Assembly (NCBI GenBank): GCA_026184775.1
Contig: JANCYW010000009.1
Coordinates: 248,001-312,000, forward strand
Reading direction: 5' to 3'
Source of the DNA: Cyanidium caldarium
Lineage: Eukaryota > Rhodophyta > Bangiophyceae > Cyanidiales > Cyanidiaceae
DNA: 64,000 nucleotides
The position numbers and the translations under genes were made by a program. Of this stretch, positions 45,316-55,581 are shown piece by piece. The notes under the pieces are model-generated. The model searched no databases, was not told the origin of the DNA, and was given only the letters and a program-made list of their open reading frames with translations. The stretch's first letter is position 1; the number at the start of each line of letters is the position of its first letter.

Positions 45316-46554
45316 ATGGCGAGCGCGCTATGGCAACAGGGAGTCGGGCGGGTGTGGTTGTCAGGGTGGTGGCGCGCCGCCGGTACGGCGGCGGCGGCGG
45401 CGGCTTCGCCGGGCGTCGAATTTGTGTACGAGCGACACGGCCCGGTGGAGGAGGTGTTGCAGCGGCGGCAGGTGCCGCGGAGGCGCGTCGAAAAGTTGCA
45501 TGGTGATCAGGTGGCGTTGGAGTTGCTGGCGTTTCCGGTGACGGCGGCGGACGTGGCCACCGTGGAGCGCGGCACTGCCGCCGCCGCGGCGTCCGCCGGA
45601 GAGATGGGAGCGGCGGCGGCGAGCGGCATAGGTGGCCACGAGGGTCTGGCCGCGGTGGTGGCAGCGGGCCCGTTGAGTGCATTCAAGGCGGGAGATTTCG
45701 TGCTGGCGGCGCGCACGTTGCGAGGCACTTGGCGAGAGCACGCGGTGGTGGACGACGGTAGCACTTGTCTGGTGTCGTTGCCGATGGAGCTGCGCGACGC
45801 GCTGCAGCGGCGATCGAAAGCCGCGTTGGAGCGTGCCGCCACCTTAATGGGTGCACCTGCTGTGGCCTATCGCCTGCTGACCGACTACGGCTTGCAGAAG
45901 GGCGACGTGCTGGTGCAGAACGCCGGCGCAACGCCTGTCGGCTTGGCGGTGGTGCAGCTGGCGGCCGAGCGCGGCTTACGAACGCTATCGGTCGTGGACG
46001 AGCTGCCGCCGGACGCCACTGCGGGCAGTGGGCCAGCTCTGGAAGACTACGGAGTCAAGGCGGAGCGCGTCAAGGCGCTGGGCGGCGACGTGGTCGTCTC
46101 CTCGTCGTTTGCGCGCCGAGTGCCCGAAGTGCGCAAGATGATCGCCGACTTGTCCGGCGGCGTGACGGGTGGCGCCAAGTTGGCGTTGAACGGCGTCGGC
46201 GGCGACTCGGCCACGTCGTTGCTCAAGTTCGTCGGCCACGGCGGCACAATGGTGACATATGCTGGCTGGCGCGGCACCATGCCGGTGATTGCGCCCACGT
46301 CGGCGTTTGTGGAGCGAGACCTCGTGCTGCGCGGTTTCAGCATGCTGCAGTGGGTGCAACACGCCGACATCGAGTCGATCCAGTCGATGGTGAACGAACT
46401 GGGCAGCATGGCCGCCCGCGGCGCCCTCACTGGCTGGCTGGAGCGCAAGCCGCTGTCGGCGCTGCAGACCGACGACTTTGCGTCCGCGCGCGAACTACAC
46501 CGCGCACGGCAGATTGTGGCGGTGACTCCTGCTGGCGAGCGTTTCGCTGCGTGA
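45316..46554 (+). CDS. MECR: Mitochondrial trans-2-enoyl-CoA/ACP reductase
   Basis: About 412 aa from ATG 45316. A medium-chain dehydrogenase fold with the nucleotide site VLVQNAGATPVGLAVVQLA followed by RGLRTLSVV, and ANLALNGVGG-type and GTMVTYAGWRGTMPVI segments, as in MECR/ETR1. The N-terminus (MASALWQQGVGRVWLSGWWR) is suitable as a mitochondrial leader. The enzyme completes each elongation cycle of mitochondrial fatty acid synthesis, which supplies octanoate for lipoylation of proteins such as the DLST in this window. Poly-Ala inserts are present. Divergent from glucokinase. Confidence 0.88.
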   Translation: MASALWQQGVGRVWLSGWWRAAGTAAAAAASPGVEFVYERHGPVEEVLQRRQVPRRRVEKLHGDQVALELLAFPVTAADVATVERGTAAAAASAGEMGAAAASGIGGHEGLAAVVAAGPLSAFKAGDFVLAARTLRGTWREHAVVDDGSTCLVSLPMELRDALQRRSKAALERAATLMGAPAVAYRLLTDYGLQKGDVLVQNAGATPVGLAVVQLAAERGLRTLSVVDELPPDATAGSGPALEDYGVKAERVKALGGDVVVSSSFARRVPEVRKMIADLSGGVTGGAKLALNGVGGDSATSLLKFVGHGGTMVTYAGWRGTMPVIAPTSAFVERDLVLRGFSMLQWVQHADIESIQSMVNELGSMAARGALTGWLERKPLSALQTDDFASARELHRARQIVAVTPAGERFAA

Positions 46555-46768
46555 ACCACCCGTTCCGGTACTGCCCGAGGGTGACCATAATGTCCGCCGG
46601 TCGAGCAGCGCTGCGTCCGGTCGACTTCCCGTGCGTAACGCACCATTCCGTTTATACATGGCCACGCGGCGCGGTATGCACTTTGACCGCCACTACTCGG
46701 TTTTGTGGTAGCGCCAACGCACTATCGCTGCCCTCGCCACACGGCTCGCACATGCACCGCAGCGTCCC

Positions 46769-48310
46769 CTACACCCCCTCTTGTCCGTACTCTTGCGTGA
46801 AGCGCTCGTACGCGTCCAGGTCCCTCTTGGCCACCGACGGCCGGGCAGTACACAGCACCTCCTCAAAGTCGGCGGCGCACACGTCCGGTACTAGCAGCCG
46901 ATCGGGCGGAACGTCCAGCAGGCTCATTTCTACGGCACCCGGTGCACCTGGAGAGCATGGCGTCCACATCCAGTCGGGTGGGGTGTTGCCGCTGGCTTTG
47001 CCCGGAGCGACACTGCCGTTGCTGCGCGACGCCGCCGAAGCCGCTGCTGCCGCCGCCGAGCCGTTGGACGCGTCGCCGACCGGAGCGAAATGACTGCGCA
47101 CGCGCCGGAAATGGGTGGCGCTCTGCAGTCGGCGAACCGGCTGCATGATAGCGTCGCGCACCACGATGCTGATATCGGAGCCACTGTAGCCCTCGGTTTG
47201 CGCAGCGAAACGCCCGTAATCCGACAGAGCGAGCGTGTTCGGGGTGCTGCCCACGTGCGTCTCGAAGATGCGCTTGCGGGCAGGAGCATCGGGCAGTGGG
47301 ATGTAGACGCGCCGCTCAAAGCGCCGCCGAATTGCCGAATCCAGCTGCCACGGCAAGTTGGTGGCGCCCAACACCAGCACGTGTTTGGCGAGGCCATCTT
47401 CGCCACGCACCTGACCGACGCCCTCCTGCATCTGAATGAGAAACTCGGTCTTGATTCGCCGCATGGAGTCGGCCTCGCCCTCGGCGCGCGACGAGCACAG
47501 CGCATCCACCTCGTCGATGAACACAATCGAGGGGGCGGCATCGCGCGCCATGATGAACAGCTGGCGCACCAACTTTTCCGACTCGCCCTGCCATTTGCTC
47601 ACCAAGTCGGCCGAGGAAATGCTGAAGAAGGAGGCATCGCTCTCGGTGGCGACCGCCTTGGCCAGGAACGATTTGCCCGTACCTGGCGGGCCGTACAGCA
47701 GGATGCCCTTCCACGGCTCCCGCTTGCCGGTGAACAGGTGCGGGAAACGGATCGGCAGCACCACGGCCTCCCGAAGCGCATCTTTGGCACCCTCCAGGCC
47801 GGCCACATCCGCCCAGTGGACATTGGGCTTCTCTCGCACGATCACCGACGACAACTGCTCGCGTAACCGTTCCGCCTCATCCGCGTGCGACGGCACGCCG
47901 CCGGGTGCGCTTGCCGGACGACGCGCCAACGGTGCCCGCCGACTCGCGTTTGGCGCGGCGGCAGCCGATGGCGCCACGTTGCCGCCGCCCTCGGGCTGTG
48001 GGTCCGCGTATAGCATGTGCGACGCGTCGACATGGCCGTTGGCCCCGTTCAGCGCGTCCACTTCGCCTCGCTTGAGCTGCTCTTTCAGAAACTCCGCCCG
48101 CACGATATACTCTCGCACCCGCGTCTGCAACAGCTGCTTGGTCTTGTCGGACTTTTCCCACCGTATCGCCGTCAACAAGTACTCCACCGCCCGCAGGTAG
48201 CAGCGGTACGCCTCCTCGAACGCATCCTGGCTGCCCGTCTTCCGCGCCTCCCGGTCAGCCTGCGTCGCCTTGGTGGCAAACTCCACCCCCCTCTCCACAA
48301 AGTTCGCCAT
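46769..48310 (-). CDS. VPS4: VPS4 AAA ATPase (ESCRT-III disassembly)
   Basis: About 513 aa from ATG 48310. An N-terminal MIT domain ([20 protein letters not shown]...) is followed by a linker and the AAA cassette: Walker [15 protein letters not shown], Walker [16 protein letters not shown], the pore-loop region [16 protein letters not shown], sensor [20 protein letters not shown] and a C-terminal helix segment. VPS4 recycles ESCRT-III polymers at multivesicular bodies and during cytokinesis. A low-complexity Ala/Ser insert sits between the AAA core and the C-terminus. Longer than yeast Vps4 (437 aa). Confidence 0.95.
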   Translation of the reverse strand: MANFVERGVEFATKATQADREARKTGSQDAFEEAYRCYLRAVEYLLTAIRWEKSDKTKQLLQTRVREYIVRAEFLKEQLKRGEVDALNGANGHVDASHMLYADPQPEGGGNVAPSAAAAPNASRRAPLARRPASAPGGVPSHADEAERLREQLSSVIVREKPNVHWADVAGLEGAKDALREAVVLPIRFPHLFTGKREPWKGILLYGPPGTGKSFLAKAVATESDASFFSISSADLVSKWQGESEKLVRQLFIMARDAAPSIVFIDEVDALCSSRAEGEADSMRRIKTEFLIQMQEGVGQVRGEDGLAKHVLVLGATNLPWQLDSAIRRRFERRVYIPLPDAPARKRIFETHVGSTPNTLALSDYGRFAAQTEGYSGSDISIVVRDAIMQPVRRLQSATHFRRVRSHFAPVGDASNGSAAAAAASAASRSNGSVAPGKASGNTPPDWMWTPCSPGAPGAVEMSLLDVPPDRLLVPDVCAADFEEVLCTARPSVAKRDLDAYERFTQEYGQEGV

Positions 48311-48672
48311 GACCGTTGCGGTTACGGCCGAGCGCGCCCGTGAACGTCGGCGAGTGGCGCGGGACAAGGCGCGGCCCACAACGACGACGTCTCCGCTGTC
48401 GTCAGCACCTCGCGGCCCCCAGATGAAAGCGTCAGCGTCCGCAACCGCAAAGGCGACTCGCTGTCACGTATCTCCTGCTCCAAAACGTCAAGCACTAGTG
48501 CCTCGAGCCTACCAGACGCCCGGGACAGGCCCTCAGCATCGACAGTACCTCTGTCCGCGCTACCGCTGAAAACGGCCCGTTGCCGCACCACTCGTCATCC
48601 GTGCCCGCCGAGACAGCATTTCGCGCGCGCGCGCGCGCTGTCTCGTTTTCGGGCGGCGCGGCTGCGGCCGCG
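48311..48672. promoter_or_regulatory. Divergent promoter region with (CG)n hairpin
   Basis: 362 bp between VPS4 and the ABC permease. GAGACAGC (48610-48617) and GCTGTCTC (48635-48642) form a perfect 8-bp inverted repeat around a loop made of alternating CG, a potential cruciform or Z-DNA element 30 bp before the permease ATG. Confidence 0.5.
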
Positions 48673-51201
48673 ATGGGGGAAGGCGGTTCGCGGAGGGGTC
48701 AAGGGTGCCCGCCCGATGCGCCGCTGCAGCCAGGTATGATCATATCCGGGGCAGATCCGCACGGGAATGCAAGTGAATGTTTTCGGAGGAGATTTCGTGT
48801 GGCTTTTCTGGCGCCGTGGGGGAGGCAACCTTGCCGACGAAATGACGTGAAGCAACCCACTGAAGCGCGGAGGTGCCGGGCGTTCCGTCTGTGGGCGTGC
48901 TCGCTCGTGTCAGGACGAGAGGTCGTCCCGTGGCAACGGCTTTCGGGTGGAGGGCAAAGCGCTCTCGTCAGCAACGCCGCACGATATCGACGTCGACGGC
49001 AACACCGAGCGCGCCCCGTCACCTGCCTGGCCGATACGAGCAACTCGCCCAGCGGCTGGGGGGATCAGGCTACGCCAACGCCTCCTCGCCCTCCTGGGAA
49101 TGACGCGACACTGACGCGACGATTGGCACTGCCTAGCCTGAGTAGCTGGGCGGTGCGGGATGTGCTGGCGTTGGTAGCACTGTTGGCGGTGGTATACGCG
49201 ATGGCAAGCACCTGCTCCCGTGCCGTGGGCATGCGGTACGACGCGTCGATTGTGATTTCGTCGAGCGCGGCGGTGTTGCCATCGTATGCGCTGCAGTCGC
49301 TGACGCGCATTGTGGTAGCGTATGGGATATCGCTGATCTTCTCGCTGGTGTACGCGTACATCGCCTACCGGGCCACGTTCGCCGCCCAAATCCTGTTGCT
49401 GGCGATCGACGTGTTACAGTCCATTCCGCTGCTGGCGTTTGTGCCGTCGGCGGTGCTGGGCCTGATCGCGCTCTTCCCCGGACAGCGGCTGGGCGTGGAA
49501 TTGGCCGCCATTCTGCTGCTGTTCACCTCGATGGCGTGGAACATGCTGCTCGGTTTTTATCAGTCGCTGATATCCATACCACGCGACCTGGACGAGGCGG
49601 CTCAGGTGTTCCGGCTGTCAGCGTGGCGGCGCTTCTGGTTGTTGGAGTTGCCGCATGGCGCGTTCTCGCTGGTGTGGAACTCGATCATATCGGTGGCAAG
49701 CGGTTGGTTCTTCCTGATCAGCATCGAGAGCTTCTCACTGGGGCCGGGCCGGGAGTATCGGCTGCCGGGACTGGGCAGTTTTTTGGCCACGGCAGCGGAT
49801 CGCGGTCAGATGCGATCGGTGTCGTTTGGCCTGGCGACGGTGGTGGCGGTGATCATTTTGGTGGATTTTCTGGTGTGGAGGCCGCTCATCGTTTGGTGTG
49901 AGCGATTCAAGATGTCGGCGGCATCGGCCAGCGCCGCAGCCGACGAGAAGCGCACCCCGGCAGGCGGCACCGCGGCTGCGCCAGTGCCTCGGGAGAAGCG
50001 TGTGCAACAACAACAACAGCAGCAACAGCGGGGCAATAATCTGACCGGCCGACGCCGGACTCGGGCGACGGTGGTGCACCCTAGTCGCGTGTTCGATTTC
50101 CCCAATGCGTGGAGCTTGGCACATGCCCCGACGCTCCGCACCGAGTTTATCGACGATCAGGAAGACGAAGCCGTGGACGGCATGGTCGACGACGTCGCGG
50201 AACGCAACCTGAACAACACGCATCAGAGCGCCGTGTTCGCGTACTTGCAGCGATCGCCGCTGATGCGCCAACTGACACGGCGCATGCTCCAACCCGGCTG
50301 GGAGGCGCTTCTGAATCTGGATCGCCTGTGGGTGCCGCAGCGGCAGGCGCGGCCGATGTCAGGCGGCGGCGCCCTGTCGTGGCCGCGCATTGCCGGGGCG
50401 TGGGCTCAGATGCGGCCATTGCGACAGGCGCTGCTATTCGCCGTCCGCGCGCTACTGGCCCTGCTCACGCTGGCGGCTTCGCTGTGGGCCAGTCATCGTG
50501 CAGCTCGCGTGCTCAGCGCCATACCGCCGTCCGCGTGGGTGCACATCGTGGTGGGCGCGGCGTACACTTTTGGGCGGGTCTTGGCGGCGCTGGGCATGTC
50601 GATGCTGTGGACGGTGCCGGTCGGGGTGGCGATTGGGCGGTCGCCAGCGCTGGCCCGCACGCTGCAGCCGCTGGTGCAGATCGCCGCGTCAGTGCCGGCC
50701 ACCGCCATTTTCCCGTTTCTGCTACTGGGACTGGCGCGCCTGGGCGGACCCGGGCTGCAGATCGGGTCGGTGGTGTTGATGATGCTCGGCACCATGTGGT
50801 ACGTTCTGTTCAACGTGATCGCTGGTGCGTCGGCGATCCCGGCCGATTTCTGGGAAGTCGACGCCGTCTACAATCCACCGACGGGCCCGCACTGGCGGCG
50901 CTTGTGGCAGCGATGGCGCCTGCTCATCCTGCCGGGTATCTTTCCGTATCTGGTCACCGGCATCGTGACCGCCGTGGGCGGCGCCTGGAACGCCAGCATC
51001 GTCAGCGAGTACGTGCAGTTTCAGGGTACCACGCTGCAGACCATCGGACTCGGCGCCATCATATCGGACGCGGCGGCGCGCGGCGACCTGGCGATGTTGT
51101 TGGCGGGCACGCTGGTGATGGCGGCGCTGGTGTTGCTGACCAACAAATTCGTCTGGTCGCCGCTCTACAAGTTGGCCCGAGAGCGATTCTCTCTGAACTA
51201 G
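48673..51201 (+). CDS. Duplicated ABC-type anion transporter permease (two BPD_transp_1 domains fused)
   Basis: About 842 aa from ATG 48673 (an alternative ATG is at 48736). After a basic, Ser/Gly-rich leader of about 150 residues come two permease units. The first (from WAVRDVLALVALLAVVYAMA) carries the cytoplasmic EAA loop as DLDEAAQVFRLSAWRRFWLL. A Gln-rich linker near residue 445 separates it from the second (from LLFAVRALLALLTLAASLWA), whose EAA loop is degenerate (ADFWEVDAVY). This double-permease layout is that of prokaryotic COG4986 proteins related to nitrate/sulfonate/taurine permeases. No ATPase or binding-protein gene is nearby. A plastid or cell-surface location and horizontal origin are inferences. 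Confidence 0.82.
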   Translation: MGEGGSRRGQGCPPDAPLQPGMIISGADPHGNASECFRRRFRVAFLAPWGRQPCRRNDVKQPTEARRCRAFRLWACSLVSGREVVPWQRLSGGGQSALVSNAARYRRRRQHRARPVTCLADTSNSPSGWGDQATPTPPRPPGNDATLTRRLALPSLSSWAVRDVLALVALLAVVYAMASTCSRAVGMRYDASIVISSSAAVLPSYALQSLTRIVVAYGISLIFSLVYAYIAYRATFAAQILLLAIDVLQSIPLLAFVPSAVLGLIALFPGQRLGVELAAILLLFTSMAWNMLLGFYQSLISIPRDLDEAAQVFRLSAWRRFWLLELPHGAFSLVWNSIISVASGWFFLISIESFSLGPGREYRLPGLGSFLATAADRGQMRSVSFGLATVVAVIILVDFLVWRPLIVWCERFKMSAASASAAADEKRTPAGGTAAAPVPREKRVQQQQQQQQRGNNLTGRRRTRATVVHPSRVFDFPNAWSLAHAPTLRTEFIDDQEDEAVDGMVDDVAERNLNNTHQSAVFAYLQRSPLMRQLTRRMLQPGWEALLNLDRLWVPQRQARPMSGGGALSWPRIAGAWAQMRPLRQALLFAVRALLALLTLAASLWASHRAARVLSAIPPSAWVHIVVGAAYTFGRVLAALGMSMLWTVPVGVAIGRSPALARTLQPLVQIAASVPATAIFPFLLLGLARLGGPGLQIGSVVLMMLGTMWYVLFNVIAGASAIPADFWEVDAVYNPPTGPHWRRLWQRWRLLILPGIFPYLVTGIVTAVGGAWNASIVSEYVQFQGTTLQTIGLGAIISDAAARGDLAMLLAGTLVMAALVLLTNKFVWSPLYKLARERFSLN

Positions 51202-51362
51202 AAGACGGTATCGCTTTGGGGTGCTCACAGTGTCACCAACGGCGACATGGCGACGACACCGCATTCTTGGGCGGCACCACCGGCTCGTAAAGACAGTTGC
51301 ACTGACCCCGCCCGTGGCGTCGCCACATTCGTCAGCAATACTCCTAGTCGGTATGCACAGCT

Positions 51363-52235
51363 TTACCGGCGGCGTCCCGACGTGGCCGCTCGGCGAGTTC
51401 GCGGGCGCGGCTGCCGACTCGCCAGCCGCCGGGACGGGTCGGGAAAGAAGGCGTTCCGATGCAGTTTGGCGTACTCCGGAAAAGTGGCCAGATACCATTG
51501 GTGGTTGGTGCGCGCTCGCGGATACAAATTGCAAAACGTCCATAGCGCAAACGACCACGCGGTGCGGGTGCGAGCGGCCAACGCGAAACCGCACCACTCC
51601 ACCCACTCGCCGAAATAGTTGGGCGCGCTGATGTACCGAAACATGCCGCCGTATGGAATAGCGTAATGCGTGCCCGCCTTGGCGGATCTATCGCGCGCCC
51701 GACGCAGCTGCCGCGTGATGTCGTCGCTGTGATAGTTCACCGCCCAGCCGACGGCCCACATCGCCACGCCCATCACCAAACTGGCATCCACACCACGTCC
51801 GCTGCGCACCACCTCCTCGCGCACGAACAGCGCGTACGCGTTCAAGTAGGTGTTGTACACGCAGAACAATATGGCGGTGCTCACCACCACCCAGGTGGTC
51901 GGTTTGGAGCCGCCGCGCATCCGCAACGGGAACACAAACGCGCGGTTCGCATAGTGCACCAGCCAACATCCCGCCAACAACAACGTCATCCACTCTGCAG
52001 ACCGTACGTCCTGCACGCCCTTCCACGTGCGACGCCGTAACCACTGCGCGCCATACCCCGCCATGATGAAAAAGGACGGCGATTCCTGGATCACCCAGCC
52101 CCAGTTGCTGGGCAGTGTCGGTCCCCAGCCGGTTCGCAAGTGTCGCCCATAAGGTGCCGACACCAACAACAAAACCGGGAACACCAACAAGCCCGACCCA
52201 ATCCAAGCGTACAATAGCCAGTCGTAAAACTCCAT
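51363..52235 (-). CDS. Steroid 5-alpha-reductase (SRD5A/DET2 type)
   Basis: 290 aa from ATG 52235. The segments SAPYGRHLRTGWGPTLPSNW, VIQESPSFFIM, HYANRAFVFPLRMRGG, the NADPH-site region (YAIPYGGMFRYISAPNYFGE, then WVEWCGFALA) and the closing NHQWYLATFPEYAKLHRNAF are diagnostic. The protein is a multi-span ER membrane enzyme that saturates the delta-4 bond of 3-oxo-steroids; in plants (DET2) it acts in brassinosteroid synthesis. In this alga the substrate is unknown. Complete and of usual length. Confidence 0.93.
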   Translation of the reverse strand: MEFYDWLLYAWIGSGLLVFPVLLLVSAPYGRHLRTGWGPTLPSNWGWVIQESPSFFIMAGYGAQWLRRRTWKGVQDVRSAEWMTLLLAGCWLVHYANRAFVFPLRMRGGSKPTTWVVVSTAILFCVYNTYLNAYALFVREEVVRSGRGVDASLVMGVAMWAVGWAVNYHSDDITRQLRRARDRSAKAGTHYAIPYGGMFRYISAPNYFGEWVEWCGFALAARTRTAWSFALWTFCNLYPRARTNHQWYLATFPEYAKLHRNAFFPDPSRRLASRQPRPRTRRAATSGRRR

Positions 52236-52471
52236 GCTGCACTGTTTCCCACCGCAGGCAATGAGACGGTCGCAGCGGTGAACGCGCCAGCGACGGGCAT
52301 GGGGGGCGCCGCCCGCGATCGTTTTCGCAGCGCGCTGGTGGCCCGCGCTGCCGGAGCCGAGCACGGGGAGGCGGTGCGCAGAGTGGGTCCGATCGGCGTG
52401 CGAGAGGATCGGAAACCGCCTGAGGAGCGCACAGAGAGGATCTGCGCATTGTGTTACGGACGCTGAATGGA

Positions 52472-54079
52472 ATGGTTCAGTTGCAGTTCGACTTGAGTGC
52501 GGTGAGCCGGGGCGGCGTGCGGCAGCGGGTGGAGGTCGGGCCGGGCACGCTGATATCGGAGGCGCTGGCGCAGGCGGTGCGGGCGGCGTGTCGAGGCAAT
52601 AGCGACCAGTGGCCAGGAGCAGGGTGTGTGCCGGAGGTGTCGGAGTTGGCGGTTCGGCACGGCGGGCGGGTTGTGGACCTGTCGTTGCCGTTTCGATTGA
52701 GCGGGCTGTCGGCCAACGCGCGGCTGGAGGTGGTGTGGCGGCGAGCGGCGCCGCACGGCACTACGCGCACGGCGGCGGCGGGTCCGGGTGTGCGGACAGT
52801 GCGCGTGGCGGTACAGTTTGGTGGCAAGGCGGGTGAACGCATTGAGGTGACCGCGGCGTTGGATCAGACGCTGTGGCAGGTGTTGTCAGCGGCGGACGGC
52901 GCCTATCTGTGGAGTCTACGGCCGCGGCGGTTGACCGCGCGGTACTTGAACGTGGAACGAGTGGGTGTGCGGGCGATGTGTGCCACCAGGCTGATGGAGC
53001 TGGGGCTGGCGGGTGGCGCACGAGCGCTCATCCGGGTGGAGGCGCATGAGAGCGCGGAGGACGTCGAAGGATGGGAGGCGGTGCGCGAGGTCGATGGGAC
53101 ATGGAGCGCGTCACCCAGCGTGGCGAATGCGACAGCGCCGGCAGTCGAGAACGGATCGGCCTCGACTTTGGCAGTAGTGAGGAGGAACGATGCGAGGGGT
53201 GCGCAGCAGAGCGACCCGGTCGGTGCCTTGGGCGAGAAGACGGAGACGCCCCAAGCGGTGGCGGGCACCGCCACGCCGTCGATGCCGAGACCAACATCGA
53301 ATGCCGTGCAATCGACTGCTGACGCTACGACGGAGCACCCGGCACGCGAGGTGCGGCCTTTCCGGGTGTATCGGCCGTCGGAGAGTAGTGTGTACAGCTC
53401 GAAGCTGGATCTGCCCGAGGCATTCTACGAGCTGACGCCCGAGGAACTACGCGCGTTGCTGGCCGAGCGGCAGGTGCGGCGCGAAGAGGAGCGCACGCTG
53501 AGGTTGCGCCACAGTCGACCGCCGAGCCAAAACATAGCCACCACCGCCACCACCACCGCCACATCGCCATGCCTGATCCGCGTGCGCATGCCCGACCGCG
53601 TGGTGCTGGAGGGGACGTTCGCCGCCGACGAGACCGCCGAGGATGTGTATGTCTTTGTGCGTGCGCATTTGCGAACACCGCTGACACACGCTAGCGACTT
53701 TGAGTTGCATCAGGCGCGCCCGCGGCGGGTCATTCAGCGGTGCAATGGGCGTTTGGAGGCGCTGGGACTGGCGCCGGCGTCGCTGCTGCATTTCCGCTTG
53801 CGCCACCAGGAGGGCGAATTGGCCGCGGAGGCGAGCAATGGGTCATACTTGTCAGAGGAGACGCTGTCGCGTATGGAGGCATCGCCATGGGAGCTGCGCT
53901 TCCAGAACGAGGTGGCCGCCGCCGCACAATGCCGAGGGCATGCCGGGGAGCAGGAGGAAGAGACGGCAACAGCAGCCGCTGCTGCGGAGTCGATCGCGAC
54001 CCACACGTCGGTTGCGGACAAGTCGGCGGCCGACTCGTCCAACTCCACGCCGAGGATGCCCAAGTGGTTTCGGCGGTGA
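52472..54079 (+). CDS. ASPSCR1: TUG/ASPSCR1/Ubx4-type UBX-domain protein
   Basis: About 535 aa from ATG 52472. The N-terminal ubiquitin-like domain has the TUG hallmark VVDLSLPFRLSGLSANARLE; a second UBL-like unit (VRVAVQFGGKAGERIEV) follows. In the middle lies the conserved RPFRVYRPSESSVYSSKLDL and PEAFYELTPEELRALL, then a C-terminal UBX domain (CLIRVRMPDRVVLEGTFAAD, TAEDVYVFVRAHL). These proteins bind p97/Cdc48 and disassemble its hexamer. Between the UBL and UBX parts the chain is disordered. Confidence 0.88.
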   Translation: MVQLQFDLSAVSRGGVRQRVEVGPGTLISEALAQAVRAACRGNSDQWPGAGCVPEVSELAVRHGGRVVDLSLPFRLSGLSANARLEVVWRRAAPHGTTRTAAAGPGVRTVRVAVQFGGKAGERIEVTAALDQTLWQVLSAADGAYLWSLRPRRLTARYLNVERVGVRAMCATRLMELGLAGGARALIRVEAHESAEDVEGWEAVREVDGTWSASPSVANATAPAVENGSASTLAVVRRNDARGAQQSDPVGALGEKTETPQAVAGTATPSMPRPTSNAVQSTADATTEHPAREVRPFRVYRPSESSVYSSKLDLPEAFYELTPEELRALLAERQVRREEERTLRLRHSRPPSQNIATTATTTATSPCLIRVRMPDRVVLEGTFAADETAEDVYVFVRAHLRTPLTHASDFELHQARPRRVIQRCNGRLEALGLAPASLLHFRLRHQEGELAAEASNGSYLSEETLSRMEASPWELRFQNEVAAAAQCRGHAGEQEEETATAAAAAESIATHTSVADKSAADSSNSTPRMPKWFRR

Positions 54080-54313
54080 CCATGGGTTGCGCCTACGGCA
54101 GCCGAGCAGGCCGAATCGAAGGCCAGCGCTGCACCCAACGAACACGACTCGGACGGGTGTCTCATCTGTATAGACTTTCATAAACAAGCATGTCGCACGA
54201 CAATTCCCACCGCTTCGATACGCTGGCCCGGTGCCCTGTCCGCCGGCGATGTGCGCGCCGATGGCGCCGGACGCTTCCCGCAGTCTGATGGAGTGCACAC
54301 GCCTGCGGTCCGA

Positions 54314-54973
54314 ATGAGCAAGCGGAAAACACGAGGGCGAGAGTGGGATCTGGAGGTGGATGTGGCGGCGGAGGAGAACCGATTGCCCAGAAAGTTGCTG
54401 CAGCTGCTGGCGTTGCGAGACCGGCACACTAGCGGGTCTGGCTCGGTCCGGGCCACCGAACAGCGAGGACGTGCCACACAGACGCCGCGTCGCGACGGGA
54501 AAGCCGCACGCAAAGTACACGGGCAGGCCGTAAGCAATTTAAGTAGTGGGGCCAATGGGGGCGCCAGCGCCGTCACTCCGAGCAGAGGTCATCGACGTCG
54601 CGACGGTGTCCGCCAGACGGCCGCACCGCGATCAGCAGCGGCGCGGCCGCCGTCCGCTGCCCTCACACCGACACCGGAGCGCAAGTCGCTGTCCCAGCGG
54701 CGCAAGGCGTATCTCCTTGCTCGCAAGCGACGGAAGAAAGACAGACGCGAAGACCGCCCTCCGTCCACAGCGGACGTCGATGCGTACCTGCCCGAACATT
54801 TGTTATACGTACCGCTGGCCACCGCGGAGCGGCGCGCCCGCCAGCAAGCGCTGGGGAAACTGGACGGGCGCGCCGCGGACGTGCCGGCCTTTGGTGAGCG
54901 CGCCGAGGCGCCGCCGCAATTGCCGCGCCTGCCCGACCGACTGCTCCGCTCCGGTGGAACCGCCACTCGGTGA
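54314..54973 (+). CDS. Small basic nuclear protein, CCDC137-like
   Basis: 219 aa from ATG 54314. Highly basic, with MSKRKTRGREWDLEVD at the start, a basic helix (SLSQRRKAYLLARKRRKKDR) and a closing DVPAFGERAEAPPQLPRLP. The last segment resembles the V-x-F-G-E-x-x-x-x-P-P-x-L motif that I associate with CCDC137 and similar nucleolar proteins. That would suggest ribosome biogenesis or nucleolar function, but the match is short. Confidence 0.5.
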   Translation: MSKRKTRGREWDLEVDVAAEENRLPRKLLQLLALRDRHTSGSGSVRATEQRGRATQTPRRDGKAARKVHGQAVSNLSSGANGGASAVTPSRGHRRRDGVRQTAAPRSAAARPPSAALTPTPERKSLSQRRKAYLLARKRRKKDRREDRPPSTADVDAYLPEHLLYVPLATAERRARQQALGKLDGRAADVPAFGERAEAPPQLPRLPDRLLRSGGTATR

Positions 54974-55074
54974 TACGGGTGAGCGATGCGCGCAGAGTCT
55001 TCGCTTTTAAACATTCCCCGCAGTCGAGGCCTTGGCGCCGCGACTCCCGCCGGTCCTATCCCCGGATCGTCTGC

Positions 55075-55581
55075 TCACAACTGTCCGCACGAGGCGATGG
55101 TCACGTCGGTCTTGGGCTTGCCCGATTGCGTGCCCTGCGCCTCCACCTTGTCCAACACATCGAGGCCGTCGACCACTTTGCCGAACACCACGTGCTTGCC
55201 GTCCAGCCACGGCGTCTTGGCAAAGGTGATAAAGAACTGCGAGCCGTTGGTGTTGGGGCCGGCGTTGGCCATGGACAGCAGGCCGCGTTCGGTGTGCTTC
55301 TTGGTGAAGTTCTCGTCGGGAAACTTGCCGCCGTAGATGCTGCGGCCGCCAGTGCCGTTCCGTCGCTCATAATCGCCAGCCTGCATCATGAACCCGGTGA
55401 TGATGCGGTGCGCCGGGCAGCCCTTGTACCAACCGCCGGCGGTGCTGGCCGCCTCACCGGTGCACAGCTGCCGAAAGTTCTCCGCAGTGCGCGGGGTCAC
55501 GTCGGCGAACAGCTCGCAGACGATACGGCCCGCTGGCTTTCCGGCGATGTCAACGTCCAGGTATACTTTGGGATTGGACAT
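55075..55581 (-). CDS. Cyclophilin A-type peptidyl-prolyl isomerase
   Basis: 168 aa, complete. [13 protein letters not shown]-type ([15 protein letters not shown]), the active-site Arg of [31 protein letters not shown] and [12 protein letters not shown] (with the cyclosporin-binding Trp) are all present. No signal or tail, so cytosolic or nuclear. It catalyses proline isomerisation. Both this gene and uS17 upstream are leftward. Confidence 0.97.
   Translation of the reverse strand: MSNPKVYLDVDIAGKPAGRIVCELFADVTPRTAENFRQLCTGEAASTAGGWYKGCPAHRIITGFMMQAGDYERRNGTGGRSIYGGKFPDENFTKKHTERGLLSMANAGPNTNGSQFFITFAKTPWLDGKHVVFGKVVDGLDVLDKVEAQGTQSGKPKTDVTIASCGQL

Noticed and set aside
52425-52445. CACAGAGAGGAT resembling the U6 ACAGAGA box
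   Set aside because: The following AGCATGG core and 3' stem of U6 are not found.
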